Assembly: GCA_039208045.1 (NCBI GenBank)
Contig: JBCCRH010000136.1
Span: 1 to 13,197, forward strand
Length of the DNA stretch: 13,197 bases
DNA from: JBCCRH01 sp039208045
Lineage (GTDB): Bacteria; Bacteroidota; Bacteroidia; Chitinophagales; Saprospiraceae
Reading direction: 5' to 3'
Shown piece after piece: positions 5,414-13,197 of this stretch. Positions within the stretch are counted from its first letter, which is position 1; every line of letters begins with the position of its first letter. The notes below the pieces were generated by a model. It did not search any database, was not told the origin of the DNA, and saw only the letters and a list, made by a program, of their open reading frames with translations. The position numbers and the translations under genes were made by a program.

Positions 5414-7609
5414 TTACCAGTCAACCGACTTTTGCACCCGAATATCCGCAGCAGAACTTCCTACCATAATGGTAAACGCTCCAGGCTCTAGCACCCAACC
5501 GCCTTTTTGTTCATCGTAGTATTGCAAGGCTGTTGTTGGCAAGTCGAAGGTAACCTCAGCGCTTTCACCAGCTTTTAGGGCAACGCGCTGAAACTCTTTC
5601 AGCTCTTTTTCGGGTCGTCTGAGTGCAGCCTCCTCGTCTTTGACATATACCTGTACTACCTCTGCACCGTCCTGCTCGCCGGTATTTTTCAAGCTCAAGC
5701 TAACAGTTATCCCCTCCTTAGTTTTGGCTACTGCCAAATCAGAATACTCAAAGGTCGTGTACGACAAGCCATGCCCAAAGGCGAAGGCAGGTGCCACTTC
5801 GTAGGTATCAAAATAGCGATAGCCCACAAAGACACCTTCCTTATGATCAATCAACATATTATCCGGCGTAGGAAGCTCAGATAGGGCGTGCGCGGGGCTG
5901 TCCTCCAATTTGACTGGAAAGCTCATTGGCAATTTTCCGGAAGGATTCACTTCGCCAAAGAGAATGGCTGCCAAAGCATTGCCCCCTTCCATACCAGGAT
6001 ACCACGCTTGGATAATCCCTTTCGCATCAGCTTGCCAAGCCCGCATATCCGTTGGCCCTCCTCCAAATAGGACAATAATGGTATTCGGATTGGCTGCTAA
6101 TAGGGCTTTTATCAATTCATCCTGCCCAAAAGGCAAGTACATATCTGACTTATCCACCGATTCGGCATCATAAGCATTATCATCCCAGGCATCGCTAAAC
6201 CCATGAATCCAACCACCAAAGTAGACCGCCGCATCTGCATTAGCTACCAAGTCCACTGCTTCGGCGATCATGGTGGGATCACTCTTCGTTTCTCTATCCA
6301 CTACATAACCAGGAGCGTACTCAATGGCTACTCCTTCGCTGAGCATATTACTCAGTCCTTCCAGAGGCGTGGTTTCATAATAGGCCTTTACTTGTGAACT
6401 TCCGCCGCCACCTGCATGCTTGCGCGTGGCATTCGCGCCTACCACCGCCAGTTTATTCATTCCATCCTGTGCCAGCGGCAGCACACCCTCATTTTTGAGT
6501 AGTACAATTCCTTCATCTGCCACCTTCCGGGCTAAGCTTTGGTGCTTGGCGGTATTGTAGGAACCTGCTGGCCGCGTATCAAATTTGTGTATCTCAAACA
6601 TCAAGCGCAGGATATTGCGCACCTTGGCATCAATATAACTTTCGTCAATTTCACCAGCCTTTACCAAGGTGATTAGGGTATCTGCCAAGTAGAATTTATC
6701 ATAATCTAGTCCGCCTTCCAGGCCAAACATCGTTAAGTCAGTACCCATTTCTATGTCTAGCCCTACAGTAGCAGCTTTCTTGGTATCTTTTACAGCCATC
6801 CAATCGCTCACTACCAAGCCCTCAAAGCCATATTCTTTTCTCAAAATAGTATCTAAAAGGTAGGCGCTGTGCGCGCAATAAGTATCGCGAAACTTATTGT
6901 AGGCCGCCATAATCGTCTTCACCTTCCCCTCCTGCACCGACGCCTTAAATGGGGGCAAATACAATTCGCGCAGCACGCGCTCACTCATCTCCACATTTAC
7001 TTTTTCGCGCTCAAATTCTAGGGTATTCGCAATATAGTGTTTAGCGCAAGCTGCTATCCCCTGATCTTGCACCCCTTTGATATAGCCCACGGCCATCTCT
7101 GCATTGAGGTATGGATCTTCTGATAAATATTCGAAATTTCGACCATTTAGCGGCGAGCGAATCAAGTTAAAGCCTGGCCCCAGGATGATATCCTTGCCCC
7201 GGTAGTTCGCCTCCTGCCCCAGCACTTCCCCAAACTGATAGCCCAAGTCTCTATTCCAAGTAGCTGCTAAAGTCACCCCTACTGGCAAATAGGTACTACT
7301 ATCGGCTACATTCTCATCTTTCTCCCAATCGCGCCCATGCTCATGGCGCACGCCGTGTGGGCCATCAGACATCGTCAGTTCGGGAATACCCAAGCGCTCA
7401 ATACCTCCACTCGTGAAGGACGAACTCGCATGAATTAAAGCGGTTTTTTCTTCAAGCGTCATGGCTTGTAGCAACGAATCTATCTGCAATTCGTAGGTGG
7501 GAGTAACCTCTTCGACGACCTCTTCTGTAGTAGGAGTTTCGCAAGAAGGTAGCAATAGCAATAGGCTTACGCCAAATGCTAGCAGGGAAAGGGCAGTGGT
7601 TAATTTCAT
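5414..7609 (-). CDS. GH3-family beta-glucosidase, lipoprotein
   Basis: This 731-residue glycoside hydrolase family 3 enzyme would release beta-linked glucose (or a related sugar) from oligosaccharide ends. It starts with a lipoprotein signal peptide whose lipobox LPSC places the lipidated residue at Cys23, so it is membrane-anchored in the envelope. GH3 N-terminal TIM-barrel marks are SDGPHG (81-86), GRNFEYLSEDP (156-166), KH (190-191) and VSDWMAV with the nucleophile Asp269. The C-terminal sandwich domain follows from about residue 366 (LLKNEGVLPL at 370-379). In the acid/base region DAESVDKSDMYLP, Glu483 is the likely general acid/base by position. A fibronectin type III-like domain closes the protein (GLSYTTFEYSDL, NTGEQDGAEVVQVYV). 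Length is typical of BglX-like enzymes. It lies 83 bp after the serine hydrolase gene; co-transcription is possible but not shown. The exact sugar specificity is unknown. Confidence 0.93.
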   Translation of the reverse strand: MKLTTALSLLAFGVSLLLLLPSCETPTTEEVVEEVTPTYELQIDSLLQAMTLEEKTALIHASSSFTSGGIERLGIPELTMSDGPHGVRHEHGRDWEKDENVADSSTYLPVGVTLAATWNRDLGYQFGEVLGQEANYRGKDIILGPGFNLIRSPLNGRNFEYLSEDPYLNAEMAVGYIKGVQDQGIAACAKHYIANTLEFEREKVNVEMSERVLRELYLPPFKASVQEGKVKTIMAAYNKFRDTYCAHSAYLLDTILRKEYGFEGLVVSDWMAVKDTKKAATVGLDIEMGTDLTMFGLEGGLDYDKFYLADTLITLVKAGEIDESYIDAKVRNILRLMFEIHKFDTRPAGSYNTAKHQSLARKVADEGIVLLKNEGVLPLAQDGMNKLAVVGANATRKHAGGGGSSQVKAYYETTPLEGLSNMLSEGVAIEYAPGYVVDRETKSDPTMIAEAVDLVANADAAVYFGGWIHGFSDAWDDNAYDAESVDKSDMYLPFGQDELIKALLAANPNTIIVLFGGGPTDMRAWQADAKGIIQAWYPGMEGGNALAAILFGEVNPSGKLPMSFPVKLEDSPAHALSELPTPDNMLIDHKEGVFVGYRYFDTYEVAPAFAFGHGLSYTTFEYSDLAVAKTKEGITVSLSLKNTGEQDGAEVVQVYVKDEEAALRRPEKELKEFQRVALKAGESAEVTFDLPTTALQYYDEQKGGWVLEPGAFTIMVGSSAADIRVQKSVDW

Positions 7610-7692
7610 TAGTTCGGTTCTTTTGGCAGCAAAATAGAAATTAATGAGCGTTCAAGAAAAGGGAAGTAAAAAAAAGCATCCACATTTGTACC

Positions 7693-8841
7693 CTACTCTA
7701 CTGCGCGATAGAGCTTTCGCAAAAATTCACCCATCTGCCGAGGCTCCAACCATCGAGTAATCACCACCATGTCATTCGCTTTATCGATCACAATATAGTT
7801 ACCCCCAAAACCTGCTGCATAATACAAGTCTTCCGACAAGCCTTCCCATTTTCGGCGCCCCTTGTTGCGCCACCACATAAAGCCATAGCTTTCATTAGCA
7901 GCAGAAGATTGCTGTACCTGCTGCACCCAATCTGCTGAGATAACTTGGCGATCCCCCCACTTTCCATTGCGCAAGAAAAGCAGTCCAAATCGCGCATGAT
8001 CCAGCGTATTGATAAACACGCCACCTCCAGAATGACCACCACCACTGACCGATTGCATCATCACCCCATCCACATTGACAAAACTATGCTCGTAGCCGTA
8101 CCATCGCCAAGTAGTAGAGGCACCAATCGGATCCATCACCTGTTCTTTTAGCACCTGTGGAAGTGGCTTTCGCCAAACGTTCAAAAGCGAATAAGCCAGT
8201 ACGTTCACGCGCACGTCGTTGTATTCAAAGTGGGTGCCCGGCGTATAGTACTCCCGATTTTTCCAGTCGTCAATTCCCCCCTCACGTGGTGGCCGATCCG
8301 CCCAGTCTTTTATGCCAAATAGGCTTCCCGACCAGTCAGAAGACTGGGTCAGCAAATGCCGCCAAGTAATCTGTCGGTTGTGCGCTCCATCAAAAGTACC
8401 ATCCCAAACATATTGCTCCACCACATCATCCACCGAGTGGATCAGTCCTGCATCCACTGCCAAGCCCGCCACCGTCGACAAATAGCTCTTAGTTACACTA
8501 AACGTCATATCCACGCGTGCGACATCGCCCCATTGCGCTACGATGTACCCATTTTTTAAAATAATCCCCGCAGGCCCTCCCCGCTTCTTGGTAGGCCCCA
8601 GTATTTCATGGAAGGGCTCCCGAGTAAACCCCTTTAGAATAGCCACCCGCAAATCTCGTGCGCCGCTGTACTCGTTAGCTTGCGCAAAAAGGAGGGCGCT
8701 GTCTAGCAGGGTGGCATCTATGCCAAAACTAGCGGGTGCCTTTTGCTCCCATTGTTCGCCCCTTTCGGGGAAATAGGTTTGGGCGGATAAATGGATTATT
8801 GCGCTTAAGCTAAAAAGCAAGACCGCTACTGCTATTCGCAT
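7693..8841 (-). CDS. Serine hydrolase of the beta-lactamase/class C (penicillin-binding-like) fold
   Basis: The protein has 382 residues with a cleavable Sec signal peptide (residues 1-20, LSA before Gln21), so it acts in the periplasm or outside the cell. The SxxK nucleophile motif is SVTKSY (Ser115, Lys118), in the usual setting after DMTF. The second motif is the Tyr of FEYND (Tyr207), preceded by PGTHFEY as in family members with PG..F.YSN. The GGGHSGGGVFINTLDHARFG segment (267-286) and YAAGFGGN (341-348), which replaces KTG/HxG, complete the fold. Family members include esterases, D-amino-acid peptidases and amidases as well as AmpC, so beta-lactamase activity should not be assumed. It follows the giant T9SS gene by 46 bp and precedes the GH3 gene, all on one strand; no functional link is evident. 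Confidence 0.88.
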   Translation of the reverse strand: MRIAVAVLLFSLSAIIHLSAQTYFPERGEQWEQKAPASFGIDATLLDSALLFAQANEYSGARDLRVAILKGFTREPFHEILGPTKKRGGPAGIILKNGYIVAQWGDVARVDMTFSVTKSYLSTVAGLAVDAGLIHSVDDVVEQYVWDGTFDGAHNRQITWRHLLTQSSDWSGSLFGIKDWADRPPREGGIDDWKNREYYTPGTHFEYNDVRVNVLAYSLLNVWRKPLPQVLKEQVMDPIGASTTWRWYGYEHSFVNVDGVMMQSVSGGGHSGGGVFINTLDHARFGLLFLRNGKWGDRQVISADWVQQVQQSSAANESYGFMWWRNKGRRKWEGLSEDLYYAAGFGGNYIVIDKANDMVVITRWLEPRQMGEFLRKLYRAVE

Positions 8842-8887
8842 CTTAGTTAATTTTACAGCTAATGATAGACCACATATTTCTAACTTT

Positions 8888-11800
8888 CTACCTACTAAGT
8901 TTCACCAAGCGTTGAACAGCGAAACATGTGGGACGATTTAGGTCTGTAATTTTAACAAAATATATTCCGGCAGGCAAATTACTTACGTCCATTCGTGCCG
9001 TATCACCAATTGACTGAACTAGTAATGAGCGACCTTGTGGATCAATGATACTTACCTCTAAATCATAAGGCTGTTGTAATACAACGTTTAGTTCTTTAAA
9101 AGTTGGATTGGGAAACAAGCCAACGCTGAGATCACCAATATCGACCACATGAGTAAGCAAAGTCCCATCACAATCTTCATCGATTCCATTATCAGGGATG
9201 TCTACCGCCCCAGGATTAATAGCATCATTATTATCATCACAATCCTCCCAGATCAAATAGCCATCTTGATCAAAATCAAAGGTAGAGACTAGTGTGTTAG
9301 TCGTCGTATTCGTGATGATGGGAGCATTGAAGTCAAAATAAATACTGGCTGTATTAGCCAGTCCAGCGAACTCGTCGAGCTCATCAAGCGTGTTGATTTG
9401 AAAAGTAACATAGCCATGGCTCGCACGCTCATTCACCGTGCTGTCTGGTAATAAGATGTCTTCGAATAGAAATACCACTGTTCGGTCTGGATATACTGTA
9501 GTGGAGAATGGGTGACTAGCAGTTAATGGTCTGAAAGTCGATAAATCCAGTAGAGGAGAGATTTTATCTTCAATCCGTACCGTAAAAGCGGTATCAGTTC
9601 CTGTATTTTGAAATCGAATGGTATAAGTCAGTTGCTCTTCAAAAAGCGTATAGTTCTCAGGGCTTAAGTTGGAGCGATTGGGCTCCACTAGTTTATCATT
9701 GGGATCATATGCGCAATTGATTTCGGAAAGATAGAGATTGCTATCTGCCCACACCAAGCCATTATCTTCTAGGAGATAAATATTCGATCGGATGAAAATG
9801 CTCTCCCCGATAAATTGCTCGTCTGGCATCACTAGCGCCAGCTCTATCTTAGAGCGATGAGTGGGCGCTAAGTCTGTAAACCGCCAGGTATAAACATTTT
9901 CCTCCGTGCTAATCGGTGCTGGACTAATGCCTACTAACTCTGTTAGTGGATCAATTTCTACCTGAATTTCCCCAGATATGGAATCGCATCCCGTATTCAC
10001 CACATCTACCCAAAAAGGCACGGTAAAGCCACATCGAGTAGGGGCAGATGTTGTCTTAGTCCAAACATCCAAAGCACCAGAGACTTGCACTAAGCCAAAA
10101 TCTAAATTGGTAATTACTGTATCTGCTACTTGAATGGTATAACTCAAAGAATCAGAACTAACTGCCCAGCAATCACCTAGTATTGGTGCAATGTCATAAC
10201 CACCTTTATTGATGAAAAAGCTATACTTACCTTCTTCATTAGTGTAGGCAAAAATTTCTTCTTCACCATACGCTCCCACTGGAAAGTTGACGACTGGCGC
10301 TTCGTCAACATCTTTTACACCATTGCTATTGACGTCATGAAATACTTCTCCGCTTACCTGTTCACGAATGTTTAGGTCGTAGTAGTAGATTTCACTTCCA
10401 AACGTATTATTATCTGCTAAAAAATATAACTTCCCCTTATTAAACGTAAGATTTTGCGTTCCATGCAAATCATCGTATCCAAGGTTTGTAGCTTTATAAG
10501 TTCCGTGTGACGTTCCATCAGTCCTGTAAAGTGTTTGAAAAGTACCAACCGTATCTTTTGCTGCAAAAAACAACATGTCTCCAGCAATAGTAAAATCCCG
10601 TGGATCTGAGGAGTCATCACCCCCTATATTACGAAGTGTCATAGTACCTGTTGATGTTCCATCAGAAATCCAAGGCTCAAATAATTCTTCTTGAGAGAAT
10701 CCATTGAAAAAGACATGCTTATCATAAGCAACGATGCCATTATAGAAGGTATTAAAGTTAAACTCATAGATCATTTTCGTTCCTTCCATAGTACCATCTG
10801 TTCGCCAGAGCTGACCTGTAGGACTAGAGAAGATCAGAGTATCTTGAATAGATACTGGTGAAGGCTGAGATGAAATTTGTGTTTCGGATAGTTCCAATGT
10901 TCCCTCTATAGTCCCATCTGTTTTCCATAAAGTCTGAACCCCAGAAATCTGGACGTTGAAATATAAATTGTCTTGAAGGCTTACAAACCGATTTGGTTCC
11001 GAAGAGCTTGTGCCGGGCCATATGTCCATAAACAAAGTAGTTCCCTCCAATGTACCATCAGATTGCCAAAGCTCAGCTCCATGCTCAGTCGTTTCATTTG
11101 CAAAATACAGTTTTCCATTGATAGCTCTAATTTCTCCAGTATACCATGAAGAGAATATACTCTCTGAACCAGTACTACTTTCAAAAGCCATCGTGGTGCC
11201 TGAAAGTGTGCCATCTGTCTTGTACAATTCCATTCCATTTTCTAAATCAGAATAAAAAAACCAAAGAAAATCATCCATTCTAGCTAACGGATAGTTATCA
11301 TGGAATAAAACATTTGATTCTACTAACCTTTGTGTTCCCTCTACAGTACCATCAGTTGCCCAAAGTCCTGAACCACCGTCACCAAAAATTAGGCGTCCAT
11401 TAATCTCACCTAACTTTATAATAGGATTGCTGGAATAACTGAAGTTCAAAGGATAAGACCCCTCCCTTGTTCCATCACTTACCCATAGACTATCATCAAT
11501 TGTGAAAAATAATTTTCCGATGGCACTAGTCAGAGCTTCAATATTATTCGTTCCCAGTGTGTTAGGATACATGTCAAATACAATTTCAGTTCCTGATTCT
11601 GTACCGTCAGTGCTGTAGATGGCTTGGCCTGCCGTATCATCTGTTGCATAGAAATGTACTTTATCATTAAACATGAAAAGAAAGTCAGGTTGAGATCCAC
11701 CTCTGCTATTAATGTCTTTTAGAAGTCCAGTCCCATCTATCGTGCCATCGCTCATGTAAAGCTCATGATGGTGGAGAGTGCCTCCATTATTATGCAATCC

Positions 11801-13165
11801 ATAGTAAAATAAATCACCATGTGTTCCTAAAAACTTGATGCTCGACTCTGTCGTAGTAAGTTGAGTAGTTCCATCAAAGGTTCCATCAGTTACCCATAGT
11901 CGTTTTTCTCCGTCATGATATCGGAAATATACTTTAGAATGAGCAGGATAAACCTTTACAGAACTTGTAACATTAAACATAGTGACAATTTGTACAACTG
12001 ACTGTGTAACCTCGTCATATCGCCAAAGAATCGCATCATCAATATCATTCTTAGTCATGAAAAAGACCTTCCCATCTTGTGTTGAATAGGGTCCAGAAAT
12101 TCTAAAATCGTTATATGCAGATTGTCCTGCAAAATCCATGATTACTTGAGTACCATCGATGGTACCATCTGATAGCCAGATTCTATTAGAATCAATTTCT
12201 TCTCCTTTTATCATGAATTGATTTCCAATGGAAATCGACTTGTTAAAAGGATAAGGATCAATACCATCTTCGGGTCCTGGAACAATATCGGCTAACAATT
12301 GAGTGCCATCAGGTGCTCCATTAGCCCCCCAAAGTTCATAGCCATGTTCATCTGTTTGACCAATAAAAACAATACCTGCATCCGTTTTTTCAGCATAAGT
12401 AATACGTGTAAGAGTGAATGGTGTATCGTCACTAATAGTCCTTGTCCCGCTTGCTGTCCCATCTGTCACTCTCAATTCTCTGTTGTTTACTGTATAATAG
12501 ACTAACCCACCTGACTCCGTAAAAGGAACATCTATAATATTAAATGCTTGATCAGAAAAACTAAAGGTACCTGCCAGAGTACCATCTGTTCGCCAGAGTT
12601 TATTATCTGCATTGAACAATACTGCTCCATTAAATTTAAAGCTTAAATTTTCATTTTGCCCTATGGTTGCAAATTCTTGCAGCATAACAGTCCCCTCTAG
12701 GGTTCCATCGGTGGCATAAAGATGACGTGCTCCATAATCCAGCACTATGGCCTTATCATCAAAGAAACTAACCGCTTGGGAGTCATAATATTCGAAGGAG
12801 TGAAGCTGTGTTAGTTCATAATCGGTGGCATCCAAAAAAAATAAATGTTTTGAGGCTGGTGTAGAGCCAATGACCATTAGTATTCCATCGCTTAAAGGAC
12901 CTAAAAAGGCGAGTTCTTCATCATTGTCTTTTATAATTTCTTTAAGCTCTGTCCCATCATACACTAATAGGTCAAAATTACCCCCCTCAGTAGTCATAAA
13001 AATTTGATCGCCTAATGTCAGAATATCAGTAATACTTTTTTCAAATGCAGGAATAGTTTCAAAATCTATTACCTGAAGTTCAAGGTCTTCCAACTGACCA
13101 AAAGCAGAGGAATAGGATAGTAAAACTGTAAGCAGTAGGGAAAATAAGAGATTTAAAGATTTCAT
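8888..13165 (-). CDS. Giant secreted protein with DGTxxGT repeats, SdrD_B-like and MopE-like segments and a T9SS sorting domain
   Basis: This 1425-residue exported protein begins with a Sec signal peptide (1-23, ending AFG before Gln24). Residues ~151-889 hold 16 copies of (T/S)DGTxxGT, typically as LWxTDGTxxGT, spaced about 30-95 residues, with one weak copy (ANGAPDGT, 281-288) and one ending in GS (563-570). Inter-motif segments alternate short strands (KLYFxA), as in beta-propeller blades. Next come an SdrD_B-like beta-sandwich (936-1025; GEVFHDVNSNGVKDVDE), two further beta domains (1030-1295) including NTGTDTAFTVRIEDKISP, a MopE-like calcium motif (1297-1334; DFDQDGY, DCDDNND, NPGA, NGIDEDCDG) and a type A T9SS tail (1349-1425; FPNP, LPAGIYFVKI, VKLSR). 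Such proteins are released or anchored at the cell surface; adhesion is a guess. It is complete apart from unseen upstream control sequence. Confidence 0.9.
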   Translation of the reverse strand: MKSLNLLFSLLLTVLLSYSSAFGQLEDLELQVIDFETIPAFEKSITDILTLGDQIFMTTEGGNFDLLVYDGTELKEIIKDNDEELAFLGPLSDGILMVIGSTPASKHLFFLDATDYELTQLHSFEYYDSQAVSFFDDKAIVLDYGARHLYATDGTLEGTVMLQEFATIGQNENLSFKFNGAVLFNADNKLWRTDGTLAGTFSFSDQAFNIIDVPFTESGGLVYYTVNNRELRVTDGTASGTRTISDDTPFTLTRITYAEKTDAGIVFIGQTDEHGYELWGANGAPDGTQLLADIVPGPEDGIDPYPFNKSISIGNQFMIKGEEIDSNRIWLSDGTIDGTQVIMDFAGQSAYNDFRISGPYSTQDGKVFFMTKNDIDDAILWRYDEVTQSVVQIVTMFNVTSSVKVYPAHSKVYFRYHDGEKRLWVTDGTFDGTTQLTTTESSIKFLGTHGDLFYYGLHNNGGTLHHHELYMSDGTIDGTGLLKDINSRGGSQPDFLFMFNDKVHFYATDDTAGQAIYSTDGTESGTEIVFDMYPNTLGTNNIEALTSAIGKLFFTIDDSLWVSDGTREGSYPLNFSYSSNPIIKLGEINGRLIFGDGGSGLWATDGTVEGTQRLVESNVLFHDNYPLARMDDFLWFFYSDLENGMELYKTDGTLSGTTMAFESSTGSESIFSSWYTGEIRAINGKLYFANETTEHGAELWQSDGTLEGTTLFMDIWPGTSSSEPNRFVSLQDNLYFNVQISGVQTLWKTDGTIEGTLELSETQISSQPSPVSIQDTLIFSSPTGQLWRTDGTMEGTKMIYEFNFNTFYNGIVAYDKHVFFNGFSQEELFEPWISDGTSTGTMTLRNIGGDDSSDPRDFTIAGDMLFFAAKDTVGTFQTLYRTDGTSHGTYKATNLGYDDLHGTQNLTFNKGKLYFLADNNTFGSEIYYYDLNIREQVSGEVFHDVNSNGVKDVDEAPVVNFPVGAYGEEEIFAYTNEEGKYSFFINKGGYDIAPILGDCWAVSSDSLSYTIQVADTVITNLDFGLVQVSGALDVWTKTTSAPTRCGFTVPFWVDVVNTGCDSISGEIQVEIDPLTELVGISPAPISTEENVYTWRFTDLAPTHRSKIELALVMPDEQFIGESIFIRSNIYLLEDNGLVWADSNLYLSEINCAYDPNDKLVEPNRSNLSPENYTLFEEQLTYTIRFQNTGTDTAFTVRIEDKISPLLDLSTFRPLTASHPFSTTVYPDRTVVFLFEDILLPDSTVNERASHGYVTFQINTLDELDEFAGLANTASIYFDFNAPIITNTTTNTLVSTFDFDQDGYLIWEDCDDNNDAINPGAVDIPDNGIDEDCDGTLLTHVVDIGDLSVGLFPNPTFKELNVVLQQPYDLEVSIIDPQGRSLLVQSIGDTARMDVSNLPAGIYFVKITDLNRPTCFAVQRLVKLSR
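8891..9121 (-). other. T9SS type A C-terminal sorting domain
   Basis: Residues 1349-1425 contain FPNP, an Ig-like beta pattern with SIIDPQGRS, the conserved LPAGIYFVKI and the basic tail RLVKLSR. This directs export through the type IX machinery across the outer membrane, with removal of the tail by the sortase PorU in known systems. Confidence 0.9.
9164..9277 (-). other. MopE-like calcium-binding motif within the giant T9SS protein
   Basis: Residues 1297-1334 follow the pattern D-x-DGY, DCDD, INPGA, NGIDEDCDG. Dense Asp side chains and a Cys pair (1309, 1332) match the MopE-type repeat found in secreted proteins of environmental bacteria. A single copy sits just before the sorting domain. 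Calcium binding is inferred from the family. Confidence 0.75.
10499..12715 (-). repeat. Coding array of 16 DGTxxGT repeat units
   Basis: Motif positions in the protein (first residue of the 9-residue core) are 151, 192, 233, 280, 331, 425, 471, 518, 562, 603, 649, 701, 748, 788, 833 and 881. Most steps are 40-52 residues. The step from 331 to 425 is double, and at 381 it contains a degenerate WRYDEVTQ, which may be a decayed unit. The DNA of the units has diverged, so this is an old protein-level repeat and not a recent tandem expansion. Confidence 0.85.
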
Positions 13166-13197
13166 ATTAGCGCAATTAATTTAGAAAATACTTTCTA

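Noticed and set aside
7693..8841. True AmpC-type beta-lactamase (resistance gene)
   Set aside because: Only the general fold motifs (SxxK, Tyr, GFGG) are visible; the family is dominated by other hydrolases and no ampR-like regulator or KTG motif is present.
10499..12715. Recent tandem DNA duplication or CRISPR-like array
   Set aside because: Repeats are conserved only at the protein motif level, with variable spacing and diverged DNA; they are in-frame units of one gene.

Overview
The window looks like chromosomal DNA of a marine or environmental Bacteroidota, probably of the Saprospiria (Lewinella/Haliscomenobacter-like) type. Three things suggest this: a giant secreted protein with a type IX secretion (T9SS) tail and a MopE-like calcium motif, promoters with the Bacteroidota TAnnTTTG -7 element, and two DUF4157 proteins of the kind loaded into extracellular contractile injection systems (eCIS). 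The genus is inference; no search was run.

Layout. Positions 1-599 (+) hold the C-terminal part of a single-pass membrane protein whose start lies outside the window, followed by a doubtful 30-codon ORF. All other genes are on the minus strand. From right to left these are: a 1425-residue T9SS protein with about 16 DGTxxGT repeats; a periplasmic serine hydrolase of the beta-lactamase/class C fold; a lipoprotein GH3 beta-glucosidase; two DUF4157 effector-like genes; a 591-bp gene-poor stretch; a short-chain dehydrogenase/reductase (SDR); and a TetR-family repressor.

The SDR/TetR pair has an unusually readable control region. The SDR promoter (TTTG, 20-bp spacer, TATATTTG) carries two copies of a GAAC-N4-GTTC operator, one inside the spacer and one at the predicted transcription start. 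A one-mismatch copy lies at the predicted start of the tetR transcript. The likely circuit is a repressor that controls both itself and the reductase.

The two DUF4157 genes share their first ~90 residues, including a 63-bp block with only three base differences, and similar sequence just upstream of their starts. They then diverge completely. The downstream copy (491 aa) keeps an intact DUF4157 domain with HEAWH and ends in a Cys/His/Asp region that could be a papain-like toxin. The upstream copy (307 aa) has lost ~32 residues of the domain core and the HEAWH motif; it continues into a Gly/Arg-rich stretch, a charged helix and an unrecognised C-terminal domain. This 'same leader, different tail' layout is what is expected of exchangeable eCIS cargo. 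No eCIS structural gene is in the window.

The gene-poor stretch 2246-2836 holds the SDR promoter, a 36-codon coding remnant, and a 163-bp symmetric fold-back element with 28-bp terminal inverted repeats that looks like a MITE or REP-type repeat.
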